In this document: piece by piece, positions 55,996-64,000 of the stretch
How positions within the stretch are numbered: the stretch's first letter is position 1
Layout of the letters: every line of letters begins with the position of its first letter
Assembly (NCBI RefSeq): GCF_037042905.1
Contig: NC_087256.1
Location: 26,679,501 to 26,743,500 of the forward strand
Origin: Lytechinus pictus
Lineage: Eukaryota > Echinodermata > Echinoidea > Temnopleuroida > Toxopneustidae
Direction of reading: 5' to 3'
Length of the DNA: 64,000 nucleotides
The notes under the pieces: generated by a model
What the model was told of the DNA's origin: nothing
The model's input: the letters and a program-made list of their open reading frames with translations, nothing else
Database searches by the model: none
Translations under genes and position numbers: made by a program

Positions 55996-57365
55996 CTACT
56001 ACTACTCCTACTACTACTACTCCTACTACTACTAGGCCAACTACTACTACTACTACAACTACTACTACTATACTACTACTACTACACTACTAGGCCTACT
56101 AATACCACCCCTACTATCATGCAGCCACTAATAATACGACTGCCATACTATCCAATATTATTACTACTCGATGTACTACTATTTCAATTTCAGACTGAAT
56201 AAATACCAACACAAAATATCACCCCAATATAAGAATAAGTAATTATTACTATCAGTCGGATTACCCATTTTTATTTTAATATTATTATCATTATTATTAT
56301 TGTTATTATTATTATAATTTTTTTGGGGGGGATATTGACAACTGAAACACCCAGTACATTGTGGTTCCCGATTTTGTAGATTTTGTAGTCCCATGCATTA
56401 GGACAACATTTCTCACAAAGCACTCCCCAAGCTCTGCTCGACCTGCACACCAAGACATTACCGAAAGTAGGCTTATTCCTATATGAGAAACACTCTTTGA
56501 AAAGATGGGTCGTATATAGTCCAAGACGGAAATAAATATATTAAATTCACTTCCATGAAATCAATATTAGTATCATAATTTGCGCTCAACGAGATTCGGC
56601 TTCAGTCGTCCGAAACTAACAGATGCGGCACATTCCTGCTCAGTATGTCATAGTAATTTATTGTCATGTCAAGTTAAAAACAGGCAACATGCTAGTTTAT
56701 CATGTTCACACCAAGTTGTTGGTTTCATAGGCTGATGCCACATGATCACGGTCACACAATGTCATCATAACTGGTATGTGTAATTGTCATCAAAGTTTGC
56801 ATGAAATAAGTTTTTTTTAATGACCAAATTCTGCATGTCAAATGTGTCTCTTCGAACAGCCGAAGAACAACATGTGTTTGTGGCGATAAGGGGGCGATAA
56901 TCGATTTCAAAATTTAGATGTTGCCCCTGTCAGTAACATATCCTATCCCTTTTCTCTTAAACAATAAAAAAATTTAATTGATCTTCAGCCAAACCGTTTG
57001 TTAAATGGTTGGCAAAAAATATATCTACATCTTGGGTTCTTCATTCGCAGGCAAAATTAACTTGCGTGATTTATAGATCCGCATTGAGAATGGTACCTAA
57101 GCTAATAAAAGGGAAAGTTGGGAAAATTAACACGATACCTGCATGGCATATATACATAGACATAAAATATACATAACAAGGTAACTCATAAATCAATTCA
57201 GAGAAACACCGTACATTTATTGAAATTATTGATTCCCTCCATGCACCTTAATTCATTCCTACATTGGAGACCTACCTTGTGAAGCAGACCCTTCTTCTTG
57301 TAGTTGAAACAGGACAGCACTCCACTTCTAATATGGATATCTGGCGCCTTGTTTTTCCTCGACAT
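41355..57365 (-). CDS. PH domain + proline-rich + PDZ-like repeats adaptor protein
   Basis: Nine exons on the minus strand: 57365-57276, 54017-53764, 53021-52799, 52331-51475, 45942-45832, 43912-43780, 43472-43362, 42470-42318 and 41438-41355 (TGA at 41357-41355). Phases close at every junction, giving 671 aa. Residues ~12-130 read as a PH domain ending in the canonical Trp helix (DLWYKDILEAL, W121). Residues 190-475 are disordered and proline-rich, with PLPPPLP and PPPLP SH3-type motifs and a YEPM (193-196) YxxM motif of the PI3K-SH2 type. The C-terminus has three PDZ-like helix/strand units: SIEIAKDLLEEKESLSVTVIK, a fuller one with GDEVHRINGQAV, and a nearly complete last one (LGLTLAGNEI...VEDILSDSG). 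The last two resemble the syntenin/X11 PDZ tandem. The first two units lack their N-terminal strands, so exons may be missing, chiefly in the 5.5-kb intron 45943-51474. An in-frame TGA seven codon-bases upstream supports the start. I know no named vertebrate gene with this layout. Confidence 0.83.
42004..42262. mobile_element. Near-perfect hairpin element, family J (CACTGCAAAAACACCGGTGT)
   Basis: The whole 259 bases fold on themselves: ACACCGGTGTTAATTTAACACC at the ends, GATCGATATAGATACC inside. Lies in the last intron of the PH-PDZ gene. Confidence 0.85.
43213..43345. mobile_element. Family F MITE, copy 4
   Basis: AAGTCCCGGTTTATCCGGC...TCGGATCTGACAATTTGTC...GATGGAACACTC. It has ATTACCATAGCAAC (43241-43254), matching the RFX consensus at 13 of 14. 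It ends 17 bases beyond the donor of exon 7. Confidence 0.75.
44407..45281. mobile_element. G-rich-ended element with GCGAGCGCGAAGCGCGAGC internal repeats
   Basis: The left end is CAGGGGCCGCGGAAC; the right end CACAACCCCTG is decayed. Four to five diverged ~115-base units each start with AATGCGAGCGCGAAGCGCGAGCT-like words. Confidence 0.65.
46190..46620. repeat. Retroposon-tail remnant and AAT microsatellite
   Basis: (AATAACAATA)n at 46200-46240, then GCGCTTAATAACTAG and CTATGCGCTTTACAATTAC, a tail type common in echinoderm retroposons. The minus strand briefly reads LALKWVRSLTGSEWNAIRDQ. Family not assigned. Confidence 0.4.
46713..47032. mobile_element. TA-flanked element, CACTGTTAGAAAAT / TTAAAACAGTG ends
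   Basis: Inverted ends between TA at 46711-46712 and 47033-47034; interior with repeated TTCCTGT/ACAGGAA words. Confidence 0.65.
47156..47332. mobile_element. Short G/C hairpin element, CAGGGGCCGCGGAAC ends
   Basis: Perfect inverted ends (GTTCCGCGGCCCCTG), flanked by TATA on both sides. The centre is a G run against a C run. It shares its end with 44407-45281. Confidence 0.8.
47552..48147. mobile_element. Family B TTAA element, copy 6
   Basis: TTAA at 47548-47551 and 48148-48151. The interior is more diverged than in copies 2-5. Confidence 0.9.
48640..50700 (-). pseudogene. LINE (CR1/jockey-like) 3' part: reverse transcriptase, interrupted
   Basis: Minus strand. Starts (5'-truncated) near 50700 with LSLNSGTIPIDWKKAKVTP and NNYRPISVI. 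After an insertion (50092-50405) it continues VLKNIDGGFVTGCLFLDFKRAFDSV, PQGSILGPLLFSIFINDM, the catalytic LYADDAAVF box, EFKYLGVVLDD and the C-terminal GSNLWNSLP, ending with TGA-type stop at 48915. One in-frame TAG (49211-49209) breaks it. The 3' UTR (48914-48640) ends in GCAGGGCCCCTTGGTAGAG...GGCTACCCTG and an AAAT repeat. It lies in the longest intron of the PH-PDZ gene, same strand. Confidence 0.93.
50079..50418. mobile_element. Fold-back insertion with 13-bp target-site duplications
   Basis: The LINE word ATATTCATTCAAT occurs at 50079-50091 and 50406-50418. Between them 50092-50371 is a hairpin with ends CGCTAGAGGGTATTCATTTG and its complement. The stem is a ~45-base tandem unit (GAAATTCGTGATCACTCTCG then CAAAAAGTGTTCACTGGC), about 1.6 units on the left arm and 2.6 on the right. 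A 34-base non-repeated tail (50372-50405) follows. Confidence 0.92.
53598..53745. mobile_element. Family G-like MITE, copy 4
   Basis: GGGGTCCGTTGAGAAAGAGTTGC and GCAACTCTTTCTGCAACGGGCCCC. It lies 18 bases from the donor of exon 2 of the PH-PDZ gene. Confidence 0.8.
54323..55295. mobile_element. Hairpin element with CACTGTAAAAAATGAAGTGC ends, interrupted
   Basis: The right end is GCACTTCATTTTTTACAGTG. The left portion includes a strong internal hairpin (AGTGCTGATTTTCTAG and its complement). It is split by a family H copy at 54446-55250. Confidence 0.85.
54446..55250. mobile_element. Family H TA-flanked element, copy 2, nested
   Basis: CAGAGCGTCCCAGAAAAAACG and CGTTTTTTGTGGGACGCAATG between TA at 54444-54445 and 55251-55252. 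Long inner inverted arms (AACTTAATCACAAATACAAT and its complement). 805 bases, non-coding. Confidence 0.88.
55880..56100. repeat. (CTA)n microsatellite
   Basis: About 220 bases of near-pure CTA/TAC in PH-PDZ intron 1. The 154-residue poly-Leu frame over it is an artefact. Confidence 0.97.
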
Positions 57366-58745
57366 TTCTTCTTCACCTAGAATTACAGTCTAATATATTT
57401 AGTGATTAAAAGCGTTTTTAGTCGATCCGAGAACCTTTAAAGTATGATTCGAATCGATTAGTCCACCAGAAGCACCAGCACAACTCTCTACAGTATTGCC
57501 GCTGGAAAACCAAAGACTGCTTCTTCAAAGCTCAAAATCTCAGTTGTTGCCAAACAATAATCTTCCTGGCTAACGAAACCTTACTTCGAATTCTGGATCG
57601 AACTTTTTCTAGATTAATCTTACTTTTATTGGTCATTAGAAAAATGATGGATATCAAACTATTAACATCTCTTAATTTTCGATCAGTCGCTTTGTAAGTT
57701 AAAATTAAACCTTGATCCGTTGGTCTAGAATCCTATAAACAAAGAATGCATGGATTCCTCAAAGAAGACCTGAACAAGTCATGTATTACTGCTTCCAAAT
57801 AACTCTGTTGCGAAATTCCCGATCAAGTCCGCTGGGTCTTGGTTGTTCAGGGAGTCAATGGCTTTCTCCTCTCCATCAGGAGCAGTGTAGAAGTGCAGGT
57901 CAAATCGGGCAGTCACGAACTTGTCTGAAGAAGTGTGGGGCAAGTCACCCGATCTTCAAATTCACAGGACGAGTCTCACGACAGAAGCTGAGGAAACCAA
58001 CCCTCGCAAGTCCACACAAAATATATCCAAGGTTTTAACAGTTGATCTTGTGAAGTTGGGTTGTTCGATGTTCGTCATTCCAGACACAAATACTCGAGCA
58101 ATGTAGAGTACACGAGACTGGTGATATCACTACCACACCACGGTTCGAAAAACCATGCTACACAAACTGATATTACTTCACTGAATACAGACATGGATGT
58201 TTAAAAAACAATACATTGTACTGCAATGTAATCGTCGAATAAAAAGTCTACAACTCATTGGCATCTGATTAGAACTACGTGTACTGTATAATACCGTTGA
58301 CAGCGAGAGCAAATTACGGTATCAAAATTAATGAGTAAACAAAACCAACGAAGCTTTCTAAACTAAGATGTGGCTTCTTTACAAATTATAGTAACACTTG
58401 AGCTTTGCAAGTTTTTTTAAGAAGAGATTTATTCTTTCCTCTGAAAGAAATCGAAAGTTCTTCTCTGACATCCGTCATCCTTTCACCATGTTCACCAACA
58501 GAGCTTGGTATTAGACCCGACGCAGTGTCAATCAGTCGGATAAAAGTGTCGTTCTTCTCAAATTTCTGTGCTACCATCCTCCGCTTTCCTTATTTTCATG
58601 ACATTAAACACAAAAATAGACTATGTTAAGGACGACTGTCGGGTGCTCTGTTAGAAACTAATTAAAGGGTGTACCTTGTGGACAGAGAACATTCCTCTAG
58701 GTGTTTGGGTCGTATTGTCGGGTGAGTGTGGGTGTGCGTATGTGT
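57366..58745. other. Upstream region of the PH-PDZ gene
   Basis: TTCTAG precedes the ATG exon (acceptor near 57378), so a 5' UTR exon is expected further right. Donor-like GAA|GTAAGG near 57585 and AAAA|GTAAGA near 57625 on the minus strand are candidates. A 63-residue minus frame (58386-58577) is unrecognised. Confidence 0.4.
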
Positions 58746-60242
58746 CACTGGCGTAAATCCGTGTTGATGGGTGGGGGGGATGACTGAAATATTTTGGCAT
58801 TTTTTGCAATCATGTTTTTAGATATGCAAGGAATTGTCATTGATATGTCCACAGTTGCGTACCATGGGTCACGAAATTGGGGGAGGGGGGCACCAGCAAA
58901 ATTTTTGAATCATTTTGAGTGAGTGCGCTAGTGAGCGCGCAGTTGCCAGTTATACTGACCTAATAGAGACATTTTAAGGACAATGTCATTAAACGGATAT
59001 GTATCTCACTAATCAAATAATGCGAGCGCGAAGCGCGAGCTGAAATTTTGTTATATTCACACCTAAAAAGGGACATTATAATCAAATTTGTGTAATCATG
59101 ATAGGTACCTGTCTCGCTAAACAATGCGAGCGCAAAGCGCGAGCTGAAAACTTAGATAATTCAGACCTGAAGTGGGGCATTCTAAGGTTTCTTTAAAGGA
59201 ATTAACTAGGACCATACGTATTTCATTAACCAAATGATGCGAGCGCGAAGCGCGAGCTGAAAATTTTTGATAGTCAGATCAGAAGAAGGGACATTTTAAG
59301 GACTGATTTTAGGAATTCATGAAGAGCAGACATATCTCACCAATCCACTAATGCGAACGTAATCACGGACAGGAAATGTTTCATATATACGAAGACCTTA
59401 ATATGAGGCGATCACTTTTTGAGACATGAAAAAGATGCATATGTAACTACGTAAAACAACGATAACTCAAGTGCTAGGAAATATATTTGGTTTATATTGA
59501 CTTGAAAGCGGGATGTTCTAGTACAACAGGATTATATATCTCGTTAGACAGACAATGCGAGCACCAGGAACAATGAAGACGTAGGCCCTGGGCAAATTAT
59601 GTTTCATAAAGTTATGATAAAAATGTTTCTTATGTATAATGTAACATAACATAATTATAATATAATATAACATTATAATGAATAATATTTTCTTCTTTCC
59701 CACTTCGCTTCTCTTCTTTTCTCCCTCTTTTCTCCTTTTCCCACTTTCCCCGGTTTTTTTTTTGTCAGCCGATGGGGGGGATGTGCCCCCCATGCCCCCC
59801 GTAGTTACGCCACTGTATGTCCATATGGCAAATACCCTCCAATATTATTATCTTTTTTACCCCTTGATGGTTAATGGTTTTATTAGAGATTACATTAAAA
59901 ATGTTTTGACATTCCATATTAATCCCTTCCCAAAGACCCCAACATTGATGAATTGGAAGAAACGGGGGTATCTCTTCAATGTTATAGTAAGGACATAAGT
60001 ATTTCGTTTGGAAATGGTGAACTGGCTCTTTATTTGCATTTTATGATTCAATAATATTGTTTTATTTGTTAAGCGGTATTTTAGAAAGAATTTTCACCAA
60101 TAAAACAATTATCTCTTGTGATTTTTTTTTTCATTTCTTTCGTAAAAACTGGGGGGGGGGGGATGTTTGTACAGGCCATCCCCCCCTCCTCGAAAAGTGG
60201 GGGGGATATATCCCCCCCATCCCCCCGGGATTTACGCCAGTG
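58746..60242. mobile_element. Long element with CACTGGCGTAAATCC ends and GCGAGC repeats
   Basis: The right end is GGATTTACGCCAGTG. Three units 58985-59280 share AATGCGAGCGCGAAGCGCGA; G runs lie near both ends. A second, internal GTTACGCCACTG end near 59805 suggests a compound. No transposase frame is seen. Confidence 0.75.
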
Positions 60243-60318
60243 GTATGTGTGTTGTGTGGGTGAGCGTATGTATGTGAGTGTGTGTGTGTTAAAGTTAGAA
60301 GGGGAACAGTATGATGTA

Positions 60319-60557
60319 CACAGCAAAAACTGTGGTGTTAACCGGTGTGCATAGAGGACCACACCAGTTATTTTACACCGGTGTTGAATTGGTGGTGTTA
60401 GTTTTACACCTATAGGTGTCATTACAACACCTTTGGTTGTTACATTTACACGCTTTGGTGTTATTTTTAATCTCTAGGGTGTAATTTTAACACCTCGGGG
60501 TGTGGTCCTCTATTAACACCAACTGGTGTCAGTTTTAACACCGCAGTTTTTACAGTG
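60319..60557. mobile_element. Family J-like hairpin element, copy 2
   Basis: CACAGCAAAAACTGTGGTGTT and AACACCGCAGTTTTTACAGTG between TA dinucleotides; dense GGTGTNA/TNACACC repeats inside. Confidence 0.8.
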
Positions 60558-60853
60558 TACCGTGATTCGATTTTCGGCACGTTCATTCTGCCCAGTTGCA
60601 ATGCATTTTTATATCAAAAATTTATATTGCTCTTCAATCTTAGATTAAATAAATAAAACTACAGGCATTAATAAACTAACGTGTGAACGTAAAAATAAAA
60701 CAAAACAAGAACAAAGTAAGAATAATAGGGCAATTGAAAACCAATTCTCGTTTTATAAGTATCTTGACGATCATACAATCACCATTTCATTCCCTGTGGA
60801 AAGAGTACCCTCTCTGCATCTAAAGTGCCGTTTCTCATGAATCTATGCAATAT

Positions 60854-61270
60854 ATACCGTGTTTACACTTAATCGGCATTTGGATTGCGTTTACACGTTG
60901 TTACAGCTCGCGGTTCAGAACCGCGAGCCGATGCAAAAACTTGAAATGATACGCATACCTACAATATACGTCATAATAAAGACAACGCTGGATCAGTGCG
61001 CTAACAATTACGTCACAATGGTAAAGTAATTGAAATGCGCACAAATTGCCGGTGCAGAATCGGCTTTCTGTTTACACGTAGTAAAAAAGCCGATTCTGCA
61101 TCGGCTCGCGGTTCAGAACCTACTACTTTGGTGGTGCAAATTGCCGGTTCTGAACCGCGAGCCGATTCAAGTTACTCGCGTTTACACGCTATGAAAAAGC
61201 CGATGCTGCATCGGCTCGCGGTTCAGAACCGCGAGCCGATTCAAATGCCGATTAAGTGTAAACACGGTAT
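60854..61270. mobile_element. Palindrome-rich element, ATACCGTGTTTACACTTAATC ends, copy 1
   Basis: Inverted ends, with GCTCGCGGTTC/GAACCGCGAGC repeated in both orientations. A 27-base palindrome with central A sits at 61212-61238. Confidence 0.88.
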
Positions 61271-61340
61271 AATTACATGATGATAAAAATCCTCTACTAC
61301 CCCAACCGGCGCGTTATTACGCGTACCTCCGTCTTTGAGG

Positions 61341-61793
61341 TACCGTGTTTACACTTAATCGGCAATTGGTTCTGAACCAAATGCCGATGCAGAATCGGCA
61401 TTTGGATTGCGTTTACACGTTGTTACAGCTCGCGGTTCAGAACCGCGAGCCGATGCAAAAACCTGAAATGATATACGCATACCTACAATATACGTCATAA
61501 TAAAGACAACGCTGGATCAGTGCGCTTACAATTACGTCACAATGGTAAAGTAATTGAAATGCGCACAAATTGCCGGTGCAGAATCGGCTTTCTGTTTACA
61601 CGTAGTAAAAAAGCCGATTCTGCATCGGCTCGCGGTTCAGAACCTACTACTTTGGTGGTGCAAATTGCCGGTTCTGAACCGCGAGCCGATTCAAGTTGCT
61701 CGCGTTTACACGCTATGAAAAAGCCGATGCTGAATCGGCTCGCGGTTCAGAACCGCGAGCCGATTCAAATGCCGATTAAGTGTAAACACGGTA
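61341..61793. mobile_element. Same palindrome-rich element, copy 2, direct repeat
   Basis: Near-identical to copy 1 plus an extra ~36-base GGTTCTGAACCAAATGCCGA segment near the left end. The two copies are separated by 70 unrelated bases. Open frames in both copies are repeat artefacts. Confidence 0.88.
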
Positions 61794-62088
61794 TTTGTTG
61801 CTAAATCAAGAGAAGGAGGCTTATTGTTAGCATTGTGCCGAAACTGAACTTTTTCAAACATTTATATTTTGGTTCTGTTTGTTTGCATTGAGTTCACTTA
61901 CTTTAGATGCAGCAACTTCTTATTCTGCATCTCAACTTTGATTTTGTCTTTACTACATACCCATAGTTAATTCCCCTTTCATTAAAGGAAATGCTCTTGT
62001 GAAAAACAAGAGTAGGGGTATAATCTCGGGTTCTAAATGGCGCTTATAACACTTAATACATCATTACCTTAATTCTGTAAGACTATCA

Positions 62089-62253
62089 TTTTGATCATAA
62101 TTATGATTATGATGGTAATGATGAAGACGACGATGATGATGGTAATGACAATGATGGTATAATGATGATGGTAATGACGACGATGATGGTAATGATGATG
62201 ATGGTAATGATGATAATGGTAATGATGAAGATGACGATGATGATGACAATGAT
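62089..62253. repeat. (GATGATGGTAAT)n simple repeat
   Basis: Trinucleotide-based purine/T array; the poly-Ser minus frame is an artefact. Confidence 0.9.
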
Positions 62254-62706
62254 GATCTAGCTTTTACACTCCATTTCTATTTCTCTGTTTTATAGCATTT
62301 TTTTTCTTCAAATTCTCTTCGACTGTTTGCCCACAAATATCAAACTTGTTGTTTGCAAAATCTATTGCTGTGCCATTGATCTCAATCCTCGCCAATGACA
62401 TTCATTTAGGGCGATAGGAATTGTTGCACCCCCCCTTCTTCATCACCCTCAAAATATTTCATGACCGGGGGGGGGGGGGAGTGAAAAACAAAGACAATGA
62501 AAGGGAAACTATATTTTCCATTAATAGGTAATTGTTTGAAAATCTTGCATCAATGGTTGAATACCATTAATAGAAAATGTAATGACATAATTAAGTTTCG
62601 TTCAATAATAGGAGTGAAGTGTGTCACTAATGAGTGCTATAAGAACCCATTGTTACTGCTATTATTTTTCGTAAATCTACGACTACATTGTTAAAAATAA
62701 TTCAAA

Positions 62707-62898
62707 CAACGCTGTTTACTATGTGAATCGCACGTATAGTAGTTGTTTTAACAGTTTAAACAAGTGTTTAAAATCTTGAATAACCACGCTTATTTCAAAT
62801 TATTGATAATTAAATATTTGAATTTAAACTTTGTTTAAGATTTTAAACACTTGTTTAAAATGTTTAAACTACTGTGCGATTCACATAGTAAACAGCGT
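62707..62898. mobile_element. Small palindromic element, AACGCTGTTTACTATGTGAA ends
   Basis: The right end is TTCACATAGTAAACAGCGTT. AACACTTGTTTAAA-type words repeat inside. About 190 bases. Confidence 0.8.
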
Positions 62899-64000
62899 TT
62901 TTTAATTATTTATTATTTTTGACAGTGTAATACAATTACATGTAGGTATATAACCCTGTAATTAACATGGTATATATTTTGGAACAAGAGTAATAGAATA
63001 ATACTTTATAACAAAGTCATTTAGTTTAGCTTTTATTTCGCACTGAATTCACAAAATAAAATAATTTATTTGCTAGTCAATTATGATCGCTTTCAATGAA
63101 AAGTGAAATCACAAATGTGAGTATGGAATGAAACAGGTATTTTCACAAATCTTTACACAATTACAATCATACATCACCTTTTTCATGAATAATTTGGCGT
63201 CTGTAGTGAATTTATTGTTCAGAAAGATAGTGGCAAAACATCAAAAAAACTGTAATCAAAATTTGGAACATTCTGGAGTATATATCAGAAAATGCGGATA
63301 ACTTTTACAAATATACTTTTAAGCACTATAACTGTGTAGATGGTTGTAACCAGTGTCATGGTATGGAATTGTTAGTCTGCATGAATGTGAGCATAATCCA
63401 CTCCCAGGGGAGTATCCAATGACGTTTTAAAAAGGTCTAAAAATGCATTATGACAGTCTTTGTACACCGGGTATATAATATATTCATCAAACATCTTTGC
63501 AAAGATTGGCATTAAAACTATAAGGTGTAAATCAACACCAGTCTGTGCTAACACTGGAACATACTATCAGGTGTTAAAAGAACACCCTGGGGTTTGAACA
63601 GTCAAACAATGATATCGACACCACTGGGTGTGAAATGAACACTATAAATTTAACACTGGTATAAATAGTTGGATTGGATCCCCTGGCATATATTATGTTA
63701 GTGATTGGTTATGTGCTTCATTTTCACGATTAATTGTACACTGTATAGTCAATGACATCAATCATCAAGATTTTCTTCGACGATGATTTCTAAGCTTTGT
63801 GTTAAGGGCCCCTGGTCATCTACATGTATGTCCACTGGTGGTGTAGTTTAAACACAGTCGTTTTGAAGATTTCCATGTCTTGAAAATAAATGAACTCTAC
63901 CCATGGAACAAGGGACCATGCGATAGCCTATGCAATCACTAAAGTAAACATGTGATAGTATACACATAACACACATCATTGAAGGCAATAGTAAGAATCA
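62899..64000. other. Right edge, no sure gene
   Basis: AT-rich. Short GGTGT/ACACC words at 63520-63660 look like a decayed family-J element. A possible exon is listed separately. Confidence 0.45.
63372..63517 (-). CDS. Possible terminal coding exon of a gene running in from the right
   Basis: On the minus strand an AG at 63519-63518 could open a 146-base exon (phase 2) reading 47 residues to TAA: LMPIFAKMFDEYIIYPVYKD...LDLFKTSLDTPLGVDYAHIHAD. The amino-acid composition is protein-like and codon use is less AT-skewed than the surroundings. The polypyrimidine tract is weak, and a short GGTGT/ACACC repeat starts just upstream. I do not recognise the family. Preceding exons would lie beyond 64000. 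Confidence 0.25.

Noticed and set aside
55738-56202. 154-residue frame with a long poly-Leu run
   Set aside because: Translation of a (CTA)n microsatellite.
58386-58577. 63-residue minus-strand frame with a good ATG context, possible first exon
   Set aside because: No recognisable family, no convincing donor, and no link to a neighbouring exon; could be revisited with transcripts.
61035-61804. 81- and 94-residue frames that match each other
   Set aside because: Both lie inside the duplicated palindrome-rich element; the similarity is that of the repeat.

Overview
The window is metazoan nuclear DNA, most likely from a sea urchin or closely related echinoderm. It is AT-rich. Genes are split into short exons bounded by GT/AG, introns reach several kb, and the DNA between exons is packed with short palindromic transposons, a tRNA-headed SINE and LINE remnants. 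The protein homologies are animal-specific (DCAF10, C6orf163). The repeat families look like those I associate with sea urchin genomes; that species call is inference from memory, not a search.

Four multi-exon genes can be read with codon phase kept across every junction. (1) 6550-15052, minus: DCAF10, a WD40 substrate receptor for CUL4-DDB1 ubiquitin ligases, 5 exons, 483 aa. (2) 19052-23520, plus: an uncharacterised secreted cysteine-rich protein, 6 coding exons, 166 aa, with a probable non-coding first exon near an NRF1-type promoter site at 18034. (3) 32743-36382, minus: a coiled-coil protein matching vertebrate C6orf163, 4 exons, 303 aa, with a near-consensus RFX X-box upstream. (4) 41355-57365, minus: an adaptor-like protein with an N-terminal PH domain, a long proline-rich region with a YxxM motif, and C-terminal PDZ-like repeats, 9 exons, 671 aa. 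A weak possible terminal exon of a fifth gene lies at 63372-63517, minus.

Repeats make up most of the rest. Left flank (1-6549): simple repeats, then a three-level nest of TTAA-flanked palindromic elements (516-2293), an antisense SINE piece and one more TTAA element. DCAF10 introns: a tRNA-headed SINE, a pair of 350-bp inverted repeats 3.1 kb apart, an inner fold-back and a 500-bp polypyrimidine tract. Between genes 1 and 2: a fold-back element made of AACTGG/CCAGTT minisatellite, lying inside another element and itself holding a MITE and a 7SL RNA-like fragment. Between genes 2 and 3: more TTAA elements, two TA-flanked elements and a 41-bp minisatellite. Gene 3 intron 1: a broken LINE reverse transcriptase and a TA-flanked element. 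Gene 4 introns: a long LINE fragment broken by a striking fold-back insertion with 13-bp target duplications, G-rich hairpin elements and nested TA elements. Right flank (57366-64000): a long element with GCGAGC-type repeats and a tandem pair of palindrome-rich elements.

The four genes show no sign of acting in one pathway; this is an ordinary eukaryotic gene neighbourhood. The most notable observations are in the mobile DNA (partner LINE and SINE tails, nested TTAA families carrying CRE-like motifs, fold-backs, MITEs carrying X-box-like motifs) and in the unusual domain make-up of gene 4.
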